Of a stretch of DNA of 64,000 nt, positions 53,101 through 62,941 are shown piece after piece. The position numbers and the translations under genes were made by a program. A model generated the notes under the pieces. That model did not search any database and was not told the origin of the DNA. It saw only the letters and a list, made by a program, of their open reading frames with translations. This stretch comes from Gilliamella sp. ESL0405 (GTDB lineage: Bacteria > Pseudomonadota > Gammaproteobacteria > Enterobacterales > Orbaceae): contig NZ_CP048265.1 of NCBI RefSeq assembly GCF_019469205.1, positions 1,984,001 through 2,048,000 on the forward strand. The letters run 5' to 3'. Every line of letters begins with the position of its first letter. Position 1 is the first letter of the stretch.

Positions 53101-53586
53101 TAATTTTAGTTCGTATTCATCGGCAATCAAAGATTGTTCAAAAAGAACACCCGATTCAAAAGCATGGCTGGTTAATATACGTTGACAGAAGCTATGAATA
53201 GTATAAATAGCCGCATCATCCATCGATTGTTGCGCTTGAGTCAACTTTTCGATAGCAATATGTTTATTTTCAATAAGATCGATTAATTGTTGATAAATCG
53301 GATCTTGATGCTTGCCTTCAATTATGGCTAGTTTTAATTCCTGAATATTTTGTCTGATACGTGAGCGTAGTTCTTGTGTTGCCGCTTTGGTAAAAGTCAC
53401 CACTAATATTTGACTAACATCGAGCGGTTTAGGATAACTGTTTTCCCCAATACCAAGCAACAATCGTAAATAGATGATTGCAAGCGAATAAGTTTTACCC
53501 GTACCAGCCGACGCTTCGATCAGCGTTCGACCAGTTAAGGGTAAATCAAATAGATTGAGTTTTTTTATTCCGGTTGATGAAACCAT
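50113..53586 (-). CDS. recB: Exodeoxyribonuclease V beta subunit RecB
   Basis: RecB is the 3'-5' helicase and nuclease subunit of RecBCD, which processes double-strand ends at Chi. The 1157-residue protein (E. coli 1180) has the Walker A ASAGTGKTY (about 25-33), the helicase motif DEFQDTDPVQY (about 390-400), QAIYSFRGADIF, and the C-terminal nuclease motif DYKSNWLG (about 1082). Start at 53586 overlaps sixA by 22 bases, so coupling is possible. recC and recD are not in the window; neighbours sixA and yfcZ are unusual for recB. Confidence 0.96.
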   Translation of the reverse strand: MVSSTGIKKLNLFDLPLTGRTLIEASAGTGKTYSLAIIYLRLLLGIGENSYPKPLDVSQILVVTFTKAATQELRSRIRQNIQELKLAIIEGKHQDPIYQQLIDLIENKHIAIEKLTQAQQSMDDAAIYTIHSFCQRILTSHAFESGVLFEQSLIADEYELKLNVIQDFWRQYFIPLDKSLAYLVLETWQDPTALLTDLTPYLNVEFDDSNDEELELIEKIKAFYQQNFAKIDAIKKAWLTSVNQLSDIITQSGVNKKSYSSRYLPNWLNKITSWAQTATQTFGLPTELSKFCQSVLLEKTNKGQTAPTHPIFEQIEALCNSVLNLRSLILMDIVKIVQKGIYYQKIKRGEMSFDDLLWQLHRALRAKNGKRLALSIASKYCVALIDEFQDTDPVQYKIFDYIYPKHSLDTGLLFIGDPKQAIYSFRGADIFTYLKAKQSTGENHFTMHINHRSSASMVEAVNQLFANHDNPFIFENIPFLNMDSAERNRQKALLIDSQPTNALTAYLLPEQVTTKTEYQEYMASCCAKQIVAWLTDQSISIHDGTAPRRVSTADIAILVRTGREAEIIQQKLHQSGVKSVYLSNRTSVFLSDEAQQVLCLLQAVLMPENESALRLALMTKLLGQSMAELEQISDDQDKWESLIEEFKQYQIIWHYYGVLVMLRRMMKKRHLAENILASEGGERILTNFMHLGELLQEAADELDSPYALVRWLTKQIVNPDFNIENHEQRLESDENLVKIITIHKSKGLEFPLVWLPFIAQFRVSDSRFYHDKSNDYRATYAWQLTDEIKQQIEDERLAEDLRLLYVAMTRSVYHCSIGLAPLKKSQSAINYLLKDDLNAVGNFAHLVNVELPISTEQYISTQPLNESLSANVFERKFTTNWRVTSYSELQKHYTVLPYNSDVISNWDLDQEQSIDNLTYEETQLDIHHFPKGAYVGTLLHKIMENISPTNINQLCGDMLKKLNLEDNWLPVITTWIERMLTTELHQKGATLMNLLNGKCINELQFYLPIRQAVTSEQFDNLCKQYDELSLQCPELDFETIKGMLKGFIDLVFEFEGKYYIIDYKSNWLGENEQAYDQNAIKQVMCEHRYDLQYQLYCLALHRFLKSRLPNYRYQDHFGGVYYLFLRGMPEQGVFFHLPHQQFIEKLDELFDGQNSHC

Positions 53587-54023
53587 TCAAGTTTCCCTGC
53601 CGCATTTGAAGATAAATCAACGCAAGCAATAGCTGCTGTCGGGAACATCGGGGGCGATACTTCTGGACACAGTTCATTAACCAAATAGCCCACTAATGGC
53701 AAATGCGATACAACCATAACATTTTGACATTGAGTCGATGCAAGAGCAGTTAATAAATCAGCGATATATGACGGATTACCTCCCGGCACTAAATTCTTTT
53801 CAGTTTCATTTTTTGCCACAAAAACTTGAGAAGACAATTGTGCAAAGGTCTGCTGAGCACGTAAATACGGGCTAACTAGTCCTAGGTCAAAACTAAAGTC
53901 CTGCTGTTTAAGCCAAAGGCCAGCTTGCTTTGCTTGCTTTTGACCAAACTCGGTAAGTGCACGGCTAGCATCTGATGAAGCAGAAAAACCTGCTTCACCA
54001 TGTCTGATAATACAAACTTTCAT
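53565..54023 (-). CDS. sixA: Phosphohistidine phosphatase SixA
   Basis: The 152-residue protein is a histidine-phosphatase-superfamily enzyme with the catalytic IRHGEAG (His8) and VVSHLPLVG (His about 107). SixA removes phosphate from phosphohistidine, including that of NPr of the nitrogen PTS or ArcB. It precedes recB with overlap and follows the yfcZ-like gene. Confidence 0.92.
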   Translation of the reverse strand: MKVCIIRHGEAGFSASSDASRALTEFGQKQAKQAGLWLKQQDFSFDLGLVSPYLRAQQTFAQLSSQVFVAKNETEKNLVPGGNPSYIADLLTALASTQCQNVMVVSHLPLVGYLVNELCPEVSPPMFPTAAIACVDLSSNAAGKLEWFHQPE

Positions 54024-54033
54024 TTATATCTGA

Positions 54034-54330
54034 TTAGCGTAATTTTAATTGAAAAATTAAGCACTCAGCGCCACAACAAAAGGTGAACTTAGCTGTTAAT
54101 TTAAAACCATTTTCAACTTTATCAATGCTGCTATTGATTTCGCATGGTTCTGAGGCAACATCATTAGCAGCTTGAGTTAATGATGCCAATTTAGCTTCAG
54201 CTTCTGATTGTGTTGCAAAAACATGCTCGTACTCTGCGCTACAATCTTCATTATCAATGATTGTACCCACATCAACACAACAACACGCTGGCGTGTCGTT
54301 GGCTTTACATTTATTTAAAGAATCTGTCAT
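54034..54330 (-). CDS. yfcZ: YfcZ/YiiS family protein
   Basis: The 98-residue cysteine-rich protein (DUF406) matches E. coli YfcZ in its key elements: TPACCCVDVGTIIDNEDC near residues 13-30, the middle SEAEAKLASLT segment, and the C-terminal FCCGAECLIFQLKLR. Function is unknown. In E. coli yfcZ and sixA flank the fatty-acid genes fadIJ; here fadIJ are absent and yfcZ is next to sixA (10 bases apart), so the region looks like a deletion that kept the flanks. Confidence 0.9.
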   Translation of the reverse strand: MTDSLNKCKANDTPACCCVDVGTIIDNEDCSAEYEHVFATQSEAEAKLASLTQAANDVASEPCEINSSIDKVENGFKLTAKFTFCCGAECLIFQLKLR

Positions 54331-54596
54331 GCTATACCTCTGTTATACCGATTAATTTGCTAGTAGTATACTCTCAATCAAATCTAAGGGCAAAATTCTC
54401 AAGTATTTTACCCTATCAATTTGTTTGCTTATTAGCGTGGAAGGTTGCCAAAAATTGGCTTAATCGTGCCAACAAAAAAATAGTCCAACTAAGCGCAATT
54501 AAGTATCCTATCGTGTATAAAGAAATTAAAAATCTCGTTCTTATTACTCAAATTTTTTGTACTATATATTTATAGTTATTTTTTATTAGTGAACAT

Positions 54597-55991
54597 ATGC
54601 AGCAAAATAATCATGTCCGAAAAATGGCGATTTTAGTCGCAGCAACATTTTTTATGGAAAACTTAGATGCCACCGTCATCACAACGGCTATACCGGATAT
54701 GGCTAAATCTTTTTATGTTAACCCGCAAGCGCTTTCAATAGGCATTAGTGCTTACATGCTTGCTTTAGCTATTGGCCTACCCGCCAGTGGTTGGCTGGCA
54801 AATCGTTTTACCGCGCATCGGGTATTTTCCATTTCGATTGTTCTATTTATGTTAGCTTCATTATTTTGTGCCCTTTCAACTAACCTGACAATGTTCACCA
54901 CAGCAAGGTTATTGCAGGGATTAGGCGGATCATTAATGGTACCGGTTGGGCGAACCGTTGTTTTAAGCCGTACCGAAAAAGACCAACTCGTTAATACTAT
55001 TTCTATTTTAGTTTGGCCAGGTCTCATTGCGCCTGTTATGGGACCTTTGATTGGCGGATTTTTTGCCCAATATCTCACATGGCATTGGATTTTTATTCTT
55101 AATATTCCGCTAGGGGTTATCGCACTATTTTTTGCAAGGAAATTAATTCCTAAAGAGCGACCACAAAAGCGGGCGTTTGACGGAATCGGTTTTATATTGT
55201 GCGGTTTAGGTTTACTGCTTTTTGTTTACGGGCTGGAGATGATTTCACACACCGAAAACAGTATCTGGCTGTGCTTATCGATTGTTTTTTCCGGCAGTAT
55301 GATATTGACCATAGCTTGTTATCATTTAACCCACTCAAATAATCCATTAATAAGCTTGCATGCATTTTCAAAACGAACTTTTCGAACCAATTTTTTGGGT
55401 GGATCATTAATTCGCATTGCCCTAAGTAGTGCACCTTTTCTGTTACCGCTTATGTTTCAAGTTGCATTTGGCTGGTCACCATTATTGGCCGGATCGCTAT
55501 TATTGGTTTTATTTGCTGGTAACATCACACTTAAATTAGTCAATACAAGTTTGATCCGTCGCTATAGCTTTCGTCATATCTTAATTATAAACGGCCTATT
55601 GTTATCAATCAGTTTTGTCTTATGCGCCTTTTTTACGGCACAAACGCCAATGATATGGATGATAGCCGTATTGTTCCTATCCGGAGGGGCAAGATCAATT
55701 CAATTTACAACGCTAAATACTTTAGGCTTTTCGCAAATTGATAAAAGTGAAGTACAAAGCGCTAATATACTTTCAACTATTGCGCAACAAATCAACAATG
55801 TTTTGGGGGTAGTATTAGGGGCATTATTCTTGTTTATCGCAGCTTGTTTTCATGGACATAATAATACCAATTTAACAGTTGAAGATTTTCGTTTGGCATT
55901 ATTAATGGTTGCCGGGTTAACTCTTATCGCTATGATTGATTTTATGACACTTCCTAAAAGTGCCGGTGAAAATATTCGAGGTAATCATTGA
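54597..55991 (+). CDS. MFS transporter, DHA2 drug:H+ antiporter type
   Basis: The 464-residue protein has about 14 membrane segments and the DHA2 signatures: ENLDATVITTAIPDMAKSF in TM1, RLLQGLGGSLMVPVGR (motif A/C region near 108-123), and GLIAPVMGPLIGG in TM5. It is probably an exporter of hydrophobic compounds, similar to MdtD/HsrA. Substrate is unknown. It stands alone, 266 bases after the divergent yfcZ gene, and shares a bidirectional terminator with deaD. Confidence 0.85.
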   Translation: MQQNNHVRKMAILVAATFFMENLDATVITTAIPDMAKSFYVNPQALSIGISAYMLALAIGLPASGWLANRFTAHRVFSISIVLFMLASLFCALSTNLTMFTTARLLQGLGGSLMVPVGRTVVLSRTEKDQLVNTISILVWPGLIAPVMGPLIGGFFAQYLTWHWIFILNIPLGVIALFFARKLIPKERPQKRAFDGIGFILCGLGLLLFVYGLEMISHTENSIWLCLSIVFSGSMILTIACYHLTHSNNPLISLHAFSKRTFRTNFLGGSLIRIALSSAPFLLPLMFQVAFGWSPLLAGSLLLVLFAGNITLKLVNTSLIRRYSFRHILIINGLLLSISFVLCAFFTAQTPMIWMIAVLFLSGGARSIQFTTLNTLGFSQIDKSEVQSANILSTIAQQINNVLGVVLGALFLFIAACFHGHNNTNLTVEDFRLALLMVAGLTLIAMIDFMTLPKSAGENIRGNH

Positions 55992-55996
55992 TAAAA

Positions 55997-56024
55997 AAAA
56001 CCTCTGCCATTAAGCAGAGGTTTT
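55997..56024. terminator. Bidirectional terminator between the MFS gene and deaD
   Basis: AAAACCTCTGC (55997-56007) and GCAGAGGTTTT (56014-56024) form an 11-bp stem with T runs on both strands. Confidence 0.85.
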
Positions 56025-56029
56025 GACAA

Positions 56030-57799
56030 TTAAAACTTAGGTGCCGGCGCACGACCACGTTTTTTTGTAAAGCCTTTCTCTTTCGATTCAACTTTACTAC
56101 TACCACGACGACCACGCTTAGCATCAGAAGATGCGCCATTGACTAAACTCATCTTCATTGGTTGATTAAGGACTCTCACTTTTTCAAAGTGTTTTAAGAT
56201 ATCCTTAGGCATACCTTTTGGTAATTCAACGGTTGAATAAGTATCATAAAGTTTGATATTACCAATATAACGGCTACTAATATCCGCTTCATTGGCAATC
56301 GCTCCCACAATGTGGCGAACTTCAATACCGTTTTCTTTACCAACTTCAATACGATACATATCCATTTCACCAACATCACGACGTTCACGGCGTTTCGGTG
56401 ATTCTCGATTATCGCCACGTAAACGACGCTCGCCATTACGTCCATCACGATCACGCATATCGCGAGAAGGTTTGAACACCGGATCAGGTGGTAAAATTAA
56501 TGGGCGTTCACCTTGAGCTAATTTAAGTATAGCCGTCGAAATAGTTTGAAGATCAGCGCCACATTCTGTTTGAATCTGGCTTAATAGTGCTTGATACTGA
56601 TCCAAATCACTACTTTCAAGCTGTGCTTGTACTTGTTGAGTAAACTTAGCTAAACGACGTTTCTCTAACAACTCTTTTGACGGTAAACCCACTTCCGGAA
56701 TGGGTTTTTTAATCGTTTGTTCTATATTTTTAAGTAATCGACGTTCACGGCTATCAACAAATAAAATTGCACGACCGGCACGCCCTGCTCGACCAGTACG
56801 ACCAATACGGTGAACATAAGATTCAGAATCTAAAGTAATATCATAGTTAATCACTAAGCTAATACGTTCAACATCAAGACCTCGTGCCGCAACATCCGTT
56901 GCAATAAGGATATCTAATCGACCATTACGCAAACGATCAAGTGTTTGTTCACGTAACTGTTGCGTCATATCCCCATTTAATGCTGCACAACTATAACCGT
57001 GTTTTTCAAGGACTTCAGCAACATCTAAAGTTGCAGTTTTAGTACGAACAAAAATAATGGCAGCATCAAAATCTTCTGCCTCTAAGAAACGAATAATCGC
57101 TTCATTTTTACGCATACCACGAACTAACCAGTAACTTTGATCAATATCAGGAGCGGTTTGATTCGTACCCTTGATTTGTACCTCTTTAGGGTTATGCATA
57201 AAACGCTTAGTGATACGACGAATTGGCGCTGGCATCGTCGCTGAAAATAGTGCTGTTTGATGATCTTCCGGAATGGTTGCCATAATACTTTCAACATCAT
57301 CGATAAAGCCCATTCTTAACATTTCATCGGCTTCATCGAGTACTAATCCTTTAAGATTTGAAAGATCAAGCGTTTTACGATTTAAATGATCAAGTAAACG
57401 ACCTGGCGTACCAACGACAATTTGAGGTCCTTGTTTTAAAGCACGTAATTGCACATCATAACGTTGACCACCGTACAGTGGTAATACTTTAACGCCTTTC
57501 ATATATTTAGCGTACTCTGCACAAGCATCGGCAACTTGAATGGCTAATTCACGAGTTGGCGCTAAAACTAAAAGTTGTGGTGCCTTTAAATTGACATCAA
57601 TATTCATCAAAAAAGGAATTGAGAAAGCGGCGGTTTTACCACTACCTGTTTGTGCCATCCCTAAAACATCATTTCCAGCTAATAAAAGTGGAATACATTC
57701 AGATTGAATAGGTGATGGTTTAGTAAAACCTAGATCATTTAATGCATTAAGTATATCTTCGGATAAACCAAGATCAGTAAAAGAAACTTCTGTTGTCAT
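56030..57799 (-). CDS. deaD: Cold-shock DEAD-box RNA helicase DeaD/CsdA
   Basis: The 589-residue protein has helicase motifs AQTGSGKT (about 48-55), PTRELA, DEAD (about 153-156), SAT and [11 protein letters not shown] (about 325-335), followed by a C-terminal RNA-binding domain ([19 protein letters not shown] region) and an RG/K-rich tail. It unwinds RNA for ribosome assembly and mRNA decay at low temperature. I start at 57799 ([10 protein letters not shown]), the family start; a longer frame to 57853 exists. The 353-base gap to nlpI holds a long leader, as expected of a cold-shock gene. nlpI and pnp lie upstream as in E. coli. Confidence 0.96.
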   Translation of the reverse strand: MTTEVSFTDLGLSEDILNALNDLGFTKPSPIQSECIPLLLAGNDVLGMAQTGSGKTAAFSIPFLMNIDVNLKAPQLLVLAPTRELAIQVADACAEYAKYMKGVKVLPLYGGQRYDVQLRALKQGPQIVVGTPGRLLDHLNRKTLDLSNLKGLVLDEADEMLRMGFIDDVESIMATIPEDHQTALFSATMPAPIRRITKRFMHNPKEVQIKGTNQTAPDIDQSYWLVRGMRKNEAIIRFLEAEDFDAAIIFVRTKTATLDVAEVLEKHGYSCAALNGDMTQQLREQTLDRLRNGRLDILIATDVAARGLDVERISLVINYDITLDSESYVHRIGRTGRAGRAGRAILFVDSRERRLLKNIEQTIKKPIPEVGLPSKELLEKRRLAKFTQQVQAQLESSDLDQYQALLSQIQTECGADLQTISTAILKLAQGERPLILPPDPVFKPSRDMRDRDGRNGERRLRGDNRESPKRRERRDVGEMDMYRIEVGKENGIEVRHIVGAIANEADISSRYIGNIKLYDTYSTVELPKGMPKDILKHFEKVRVLNQPMKMSLVNGASSDAKRGRRGSSKVESKEKGFTKKRGRAPAPKF

Positions 57800-58152
57800 G
57801 TAAACTCGCTTTGAAAATTTGAAAACCAAAACTGACTTTTTATGCAATAACAATTCCGATGATTATCAATAACGATAACCCTCAGTCAGGTTTTTTAATG
57901 ATGTATTGCTTTTAAAAAAGAAAGTTTAATCAATTTATGCCAGCTCACTAAATGGAAAATTTACAACTCACCCCAATAACTAACTGCCGATACGCTTTAA
58001 GGCTATTCGAATTTTTGCAACATAGTTATATCGGTACAATCTTTATGAAAGATAAAACGGATTAACAGCATCATCAAATAGTTGTGTATATAATTGGCAA
58101 ATCAGAACTACGCTATAACAATATTTTCACTTTTAAACTGGCATGACCCTTG

Positions 58153-59004
58153 TTACTTTTCATCAAGTAACTTTAATTCGTAAAGTGCCTGTTGATGTTC
58201 AACAAAGTTATAAATATTATTGGCTAAAGCATATTTAAATAACATTTTGGCACGCTCGTTGTCACCTTTACTCTGATAATATTTACCTAAGTAAAAGTAT
58301 GTTTCACAAAGGCGCTCAGCTAACTGCCGATTATTTTCAACGCCTTGTTGAAGATTTTGCATTAATTTAGATTGACTAATTTTACCTAAATAAAATGCAA
58401 CGATATCGCTACTATAAACAGTTTTATCACTAATTTGATCGTAACGTTTTTGTAGCATTTTTTGTGCGGCTTGTTTATCTGCCTCTTTTTCAATCAGATA
58501 TAGCCACAAAATTCGGATTGGTTCATTCACATCATATTGATGGAATTTTATTGCATCTCGTTGAGCTGTTTGATAATGTCCGGTACGATACAACGCAATA
58601 GCGCGATTGAAATAAGCAAAAGCATAAGCAGGATCGAGCTCTAAAGTCGTATTAAACAACATTATCGCAGTATCAAATTCCCCATCTCTTAAGGCATAAG
58701 TGCCTAAAAAGTTATAGAGATCTGCAACATCAGAGTTCATACTTAATAAATGATTAAAATCACTTTGTGCAAACGCTTTAAAACCTAATGAATCGTAAAC
58801 AATACCCCGTTCAAAAATAAGCTGCATTCGTGTCACAGGGTCAATATCTTTTCGTGATAACTGTTGGCTGAGCTGAGCAATTTTCAATTCGTCATCATAA
58901 GAAATTTGCTCCGGAACAGCCAATACAGTAAAAGAACTACTACAACCTGATAAAATAGCAACTGCCAATAAACAGGCTATAATTTTCAGGTTGAATAGTC
59001 TCAT
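58153..59004 (-). CDS. nlpI: Lipoprotein NlpI
   Basis: The 283-residue lipoprotein has a signal peptide with lipobox LSGC (Cys21) and a TPR-rich body (repeats around 60-95, 95-130, 130-160, then near 235-265). NlpI is an outer-membrane adaptor that organises peptidoglycan hydrolases and presents MepS to Prc for degradation. It sits between pnp and deaD, the conserved order. Confidence 0.93.
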   Translation of the reverse strand: MRLFNLKIIACLLAVAILSGCSSSFTVLAVPEQISYDDELKIAQLSQQLSRKDIDPVTRMQLIFERGIVYDSLGFKAFAQSDFNHLLSMNSDVADLYNFLGTYALRDGEFDTAIMLFNTTLELDPAYAFAYFNRAIALYRTGHYQTAQRDAIKFHQYDVNEPIRILWLYLIEKEADKQAAQKMLQKRYDQISDKTVYSSDIVAFYLGKISQSKLMQNLQQGVENNRQLAERLCETYFYLGKYYQSKGDNERAKMLFKYALANNIYNFVEHQQALYELKLLDEK

Positions 59005-59028
59005 ATTGAACTCCTGATGAATAATCTT

Positions 59029-61146
59029 TTATTCTGCTGTCGTCGGAGCAACGTCTGGTGTTGATTCGACGGCGTCTTTCATACTTAAACGAATGCGCCC
59101 TTGGCGATCTATTTCAAGAACTTTTACATTCACTTCCTGCCCAACTTTCAAATAATCTGCCACTTTTTCAACTCGGTGGTCAGCAATTTGTGAGACATGA
59201 ACAAGACCTTCTTTGCCACCGATAACAGAAACAAACGCACCAAAATCAACAATACGTGTCACTTTACCGGTGTAGATTTTGCCAATTTCGACATCAGCAA
59301 CCAGATTATTAATGCGAGCCATAGCATCTTTGGCTTTATTGCCGTCAGAAGCTGCAATTTTCACTGTACCGTCGTCCGATATCTCAATTGTTGTACCTGT
59401 TTCTTCGGTTAATGCACGAATAGTTGCGCCACCTTTACCAATGATGTCACGGATCTTATCAGGATTGACATTCATGGTGTAAATACGTGGTGCAAATTCA
59501 GAAATTTCTTGACGAGGCTTGTTAATCGCTTGCTCCATTACGCTTAAGATGTGTAAACGAGCACCTTTTGCTTGGTTTAGCGCAACTTGCATAATCTCTT
59601 TAGTGATACCTTCAATTTTGATATCCATTTGTAAAGCACTCACACCTTCACGGGTACCAGCTACTTTAAAGTCCATATCACCAAGATGATCTTCATCACC
59701 TAAAATATCAGAAAGCACAACAAAGTTATCACCTTCTTTCACTAATCCCATTGCAATACCGGCAACAGAAGATTTGATTGGCACACCTGCATCCATAAGC
59801 GCTAATGAAGCACCACAAACAGAAGCCATTGAAGATGATCCGTTTGATTCAGTAATCTCAGAAACCACACGAACAGTATATGGGAACTCTTCTTTACTTG
59901 GCATTACAGCAGCAACACCACGTTTAGCTAAACGACCATGACCAATTTCACGACGTTTCGGCGAACCAACCATACCAGTTTCACCTACTGAGTAAGGCGG
60001 GAAGTTATAGTGTAATAAGAATCGTTCAGTATACTCACCGGTTAACTCATCAATAATTTGAGCGTCACGTTCAGTCCCCAATGTTGCTGTCACGAGTGCT
60101 TGAGTTTCACCACGTGTAAATAAAGCACTACCATGCGTTCTTGGTAAAACATTGGTACGAATATCCAGCGCTCGAATCATATCTTTTTCACGACCGTCGA
60201 TACGTGGTTCACCGGCAATAACACGTTGGCGAACAATTTGGCTTTCTAAATCAACAATAATATTGAAAACTTCGTTTTCATCAAGCTCTTCATCTTGAGC
60301 CTGTAAAGTTGCTAAAACCTCTTCTTTAATCAGATCGATTTGTGCATAACGTGCTTGTTTTTCAGTAATACGATAAGCTTCACCTAAACGGGCTTTAGCC
60401 AATTGTGAAACGGCGTCATATAAAGCTTCGTTTTTAGCTGGTGCAACCCAATCCCATTTTTCACGATTTGCTTTAGCAACAAATTCGTTAATATTATCAA
60501 TTACAACTTGTTGTTGCTCATGACCAAATACCACTGCCGCTAACATTTGATCTTCAGTTAAAATATCCGCTTCTGATTCAACCATGAGAACAGCGCTTTT
60601 AGTTCCTGCTACCACTAAATCTAAACGACTGCTGGCAAGCTCTTTTACTGAAGGGTTTAAGACAAATTCATCGTTGATAAATCCAACTCGTGCAGCACCA
60701 ATTGGACCATGAAATGGTACGCCAGATAGACAAAGCGCAGCAGATGCACCAATCATAGCAACTAAATCAGGGCTTACTTCAGGATTAACTGAAACAACGG
60801 TTGCAATAATTTGAATTTCGTTAACAAATCCTTCCGGAAATAACGGGCGTAATGGACGGTCAATTAAGCGTGCAATTAAGGTTTCACCTTCACTTGGGCG
60901 TCCTTCCCGTTTAAAAAATCCACCCGGAATACGACCGGCGGCATAAGTACGCTCTTGGTAGTTAACCGTTAACGGGAAAAAGTCTTGACCTTCTTTAACT
61001 TTTTTATTCGCAACAACGGTTACAAATACAGCAGTATCATCCATATTAACCATAACGGCAGCTGTTGCTTGACGTGCCATAATTCCTGTTTCTAAAGTAA
61101 CAGTATGGCGACCATATTGGAATTTTTGATATGTCGGATTAAACAA
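59029..61146 (-). CDS. pnp: Polynucleotide phosphorylase
   Basis: PNPase is a 3'-5' phosphorolytic exoribonuclease of the degradosome. The 705-residue protein has two RNase PH domains (with [10 protein letters not shown] and [11 protein letters not shown] in the second), a KH domain ([17 protein letters not shown] near 567) and an S1 domain ([18 protein letters not shown] near 620). The start codon is TTG, as known in E. coli pnp, with an AAGAGGA ribosome-binding site. It follows rpsO and its leader carries a long hairpin. Confidence 0.97.
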   Translation of the reverse strand: MFNPTYQKFQYGRHTVTLETGIMARQATAAVMVNMDDTAVFVTVVANKKVKEGQDFFPLTVNYQERTYAAGRIPGGFFKREGRPSEGETLIARLIDRPLRPLFPEGFVNEIQIIATVVSVNPEVSPDLVAMIGASAALCLSGVPFHGPIGAARVGFINDEFVLNPSVKELASSRLDLVVAGTKSAVLMVESEADILTEDQMLAAVVFGHEQQQVVIDNINEFVAKANREKWDWVAPAKNEALYDAVSQLAKARLGEAYRITEKQARYAQIDLIKEEVLATLQAQDEELDENEVFNIIVDLESQIVRQRVIAGEPRIDGREKDMIRALDIRTNVLPRTHGSALFTRGETQALVTATLGTERDAQIIDELTGEYTERFLLHYNFPPYSVGETGMVGSPKRREIGHGRLAKRGVAAVMPSKEEFPYTVRVVSEITESNGSSSMASVCGASLALMDAGVPIKSSVAGIAMGLVKEGDNFVVLSDILGDEDHLGDMDFKVAGTREGVSALQMDIKIEGITKEIMQVALNQAKGARLHILSVMEQAINKPRQEISEFAPRIYTMNVNPDKIRDIIGKGGATIRALTEETGTTIEISDDGTVKIAASDGNKAKDAMARINNLVADVEIGKIYTGKVTRIVDFGAFVSVIGGKEGLVHVSQIADHRVEKVADYLKVGQEVNVKVLEIDRQGRIRLSMKDAVESTPDVAPTTAE

Positions 61147-61270
61147 AATAATGTCCTCTTGTTATATATGCTGAAGTTTGATATCTCGACAGGAAGCAGC
61201 ATCAAGCTGAACTTAGGGATATTCACTTCAACAATGTGGGGGTATTCAACAAAAGATTATTTCACTGTCA

Positions 61271-61313
61271 CGACTAATGACAAATCTATAAATTATAGAG
61301 CTCTCATTAGTCG
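61271..61313 (-). promoter_or_regulatory. Hairpin in the pnp leader (candidate RNase III site)
   Basis: CGACTAATGA and TCATTAGTCG at the ends of this 43-base segment are exact inverted repeats, and an inner CTATA/TATAG pair extends the stem. In E. coli, RNase III cuts such a stem in the pnp leader so that PNPase can control its own mRNA. The 309-base gap between rpsO and pnp otherwise holds only the rpsO terminator. Confidence 0.75.
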
Positions 61314-61418
61314 CGCGAAACATGGAGACAATCTTTTACCTTATTGATTTACTCTTAAAAAAATTAACTTAATTTTTTGCGCTCAGTATTATATCAGAGC
61401 CCAAACTTTTCACAACGA

Positions 61419-61440
61419 AAAAGAGGCCTAAGCCTCTTTT
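61419..61440 (-). terminator. Terminator of rpsO
   Basis: AAAAGAGGC (61419-61427) and GCCTCTTTT (61432-61440) form a 9-bp stem with a 4-nt loop between rpsO and pnp. On the minus strand T residues follow. Confidence 0.85.
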
Positions 61441-61455
61441 CAAGTAGATTAGTAA

Positions 61456-61725
61456 TTAGCGACGTAAACCTAGTCTTTGAATTAATTGGTTATAACGATC
61501 GAAATCTTTACGACGTAAATAATCTAATAATTTACGACGGCTAGAAACCATACGTAATAAACCACGACGGCTGTGGTGATCTTTTTTATGCTCAGAAAAA
61601 TGACCTTGTAAATCATTGATACGTGCAGTTAAAAGAGCAACTTGAACTTCAGTTGAACCAGTGTCGTTAGTTCCGCGACCATATTCAGCAACGATTTTCG
61701 CTTTAGCTTCTACAGTTAGAGACAT
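61456..61725 (-). CDS. rpsO: 30S ribosomal protein S15
   Basis: The 89-residue protein is nearly identical in pattern to E. coli S15, including [30 protein letters not shown] and QRLGLRR at the end. S15 binds 16S rRNA helices 20-22 and represses its own mRNA. I start at 61725 ([10 protein letters not shown]); an in-frame ATG at 61782 adds 19 residues not found in the family. rpsO-pnp is the conserved order. Confidence 0.97.
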   Translation of the reverse strand: MSLTVEAKAKIVAEYGRGTNDTGSTEVQVALLTARINDLQGHFSEHKKDHHSRRGLLRMVSSRRKLLDYLRRKDFDRYNQLIQRLGLRR

Positions 61726-61875
61726 AATAAACCTCTTAAAATTAAAATAAAAAATGGAATGACCGATCTCTAATTCAGACACTCCTCGGCATTCATATAA
61801 TCAATATATGAATTGTGCGCAATTATACTTGAAATTATTGAAATAGCAATGCGATTTATTCCTTTAATAGCAAGC

Positions 61876-62799
61876 TTATTTAAGTTTAAAACCGTACTCT
61901 TCTTGAATCAATTTTTTAAGTGCTTGTATATAATTTTGCGCCGACTGACTTAATTGCGCTTTTTGAGAGGTTATCCAACCTATTAATATCTTTTCTTCGA
62001 CATCAAGCGGAATCGATAAAATATCAGAACCATTTAAATCAGTACTTAAAACACCGGTACTAATTGTATAACCATTTAACCCATGCAATAGGTTAAACAA
62101 CGTCGCTCGATCACTGACATGAATGCTTTTTTTATGATAGACGGTACTTAAAATCTCTTCTGAAAAATAGAAAGAGTTATATTCACCTTGTTCAAAAGAG
62201 AGATAAGGATAATCTTCCAAATCGTTAAGCGTGAGCAATTTCATTGCTGCTAAAGGATGATGAGTACTAATAAAGACATGAGGATCAGCTTCAAAAAGCG
62301 GATTAAAAGTTAAACGATGCTCTTTAAGCAATCGTAAAATCACTTTTTGGTTAAAATCAGTTAAATATAAAATGCCTACTTCGCTACGCAAATTAGCGAC
62401 ATCGGTAATAATATCATAAGTTCGGGTTTCTCTAAGGGTAAATTCATATTCATCGGTATGATTTTTTTTGATGAGATTAACAAATGCATTAACCGCAAAA
62501 GCATAATGTTGTGTCGATATACTGCAAAGCTGTTTAGACGGCTCTTTTTTTGCATAGTGCTGTTCTAATAATTCAGCCTGATCCAAAACCTGTTTGGCAT
62601 AACCTAAAAACTCAACACCGTCGGTTGATAGCGAAACGCCTTTTGAAGTTCGCACAAAAATCTCAATGCCAAATTCAGCCTCCAACTCCTTGACCGCAGT
62701 AGATAAACTGGGTTGGGTAATATACAAATTTTTAGCCGCTTCATTAATCGAGCCTGAGCGGGCTATTTCTAAAATGTAACGTAATTGTTGAAGTTTCAT
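61876..62799 (-). CDS. LysR-family transcriptional regulator
   Basis: The 307-residue protein has the LysR helix-turn-helix (about 15-60, with SINEAAKNLYITQPSLSTAVKELE) and an effector domain (about 90-300). The start at 62799 gives MKLQQLRYILEIARSGS, typical of the family. No divergent target gene is adjacent; the next feature upstream is the CRISPR array's distal end. Its regulon cannot be deduced. Confidence 0.85.
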   Translation of the reverse strand: MKLQQLRYILEIARSGSINEAAKNLYITQPSLSTAVKELEAEFGIEIFVRTSKGVSLSTDGVEFLGYAKQVLDQAELLEQHYAKKEPSKQLCSISTQHYAFAVNAFVNLIKKNHTDEYEFTLRETRTYDIITDVANLRSEVGILYLTDFNQKVILRLLKEHRLTFNPLFEADPHVFISTHHPLAAMKLLTLNDLEDYPYLSFEQGEYNSFYFSEEILSTVYHKKSIHVSDRATLFNLLHGLNGYTISTGVLSTDLNGSDILSIPLDVEEKILIGWITSQKAQLSQSAQNYIQALKKLIQEEYGFKLK

Positions 62800-62941
62800 A
62801 ATATTACAAGCGACCGAAACTAATCTTAATTCAAAATATAAGCTACTATAATCATTGTAATAATAATTGTACAGAAAAAGCAAAATAGCATTTTTGTGCT
62901 ATCGAGCACAGAGATTTTAGAGCTTTAAAAAACTTATAACT

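Noticed and set aside
54261-54575. A 104-codon frame in the yfcZ-MFS gap
   Set aside because: It begins inside yfcZ on the other strand and has no coding features; the gap most likely holds the two divergent promoters.
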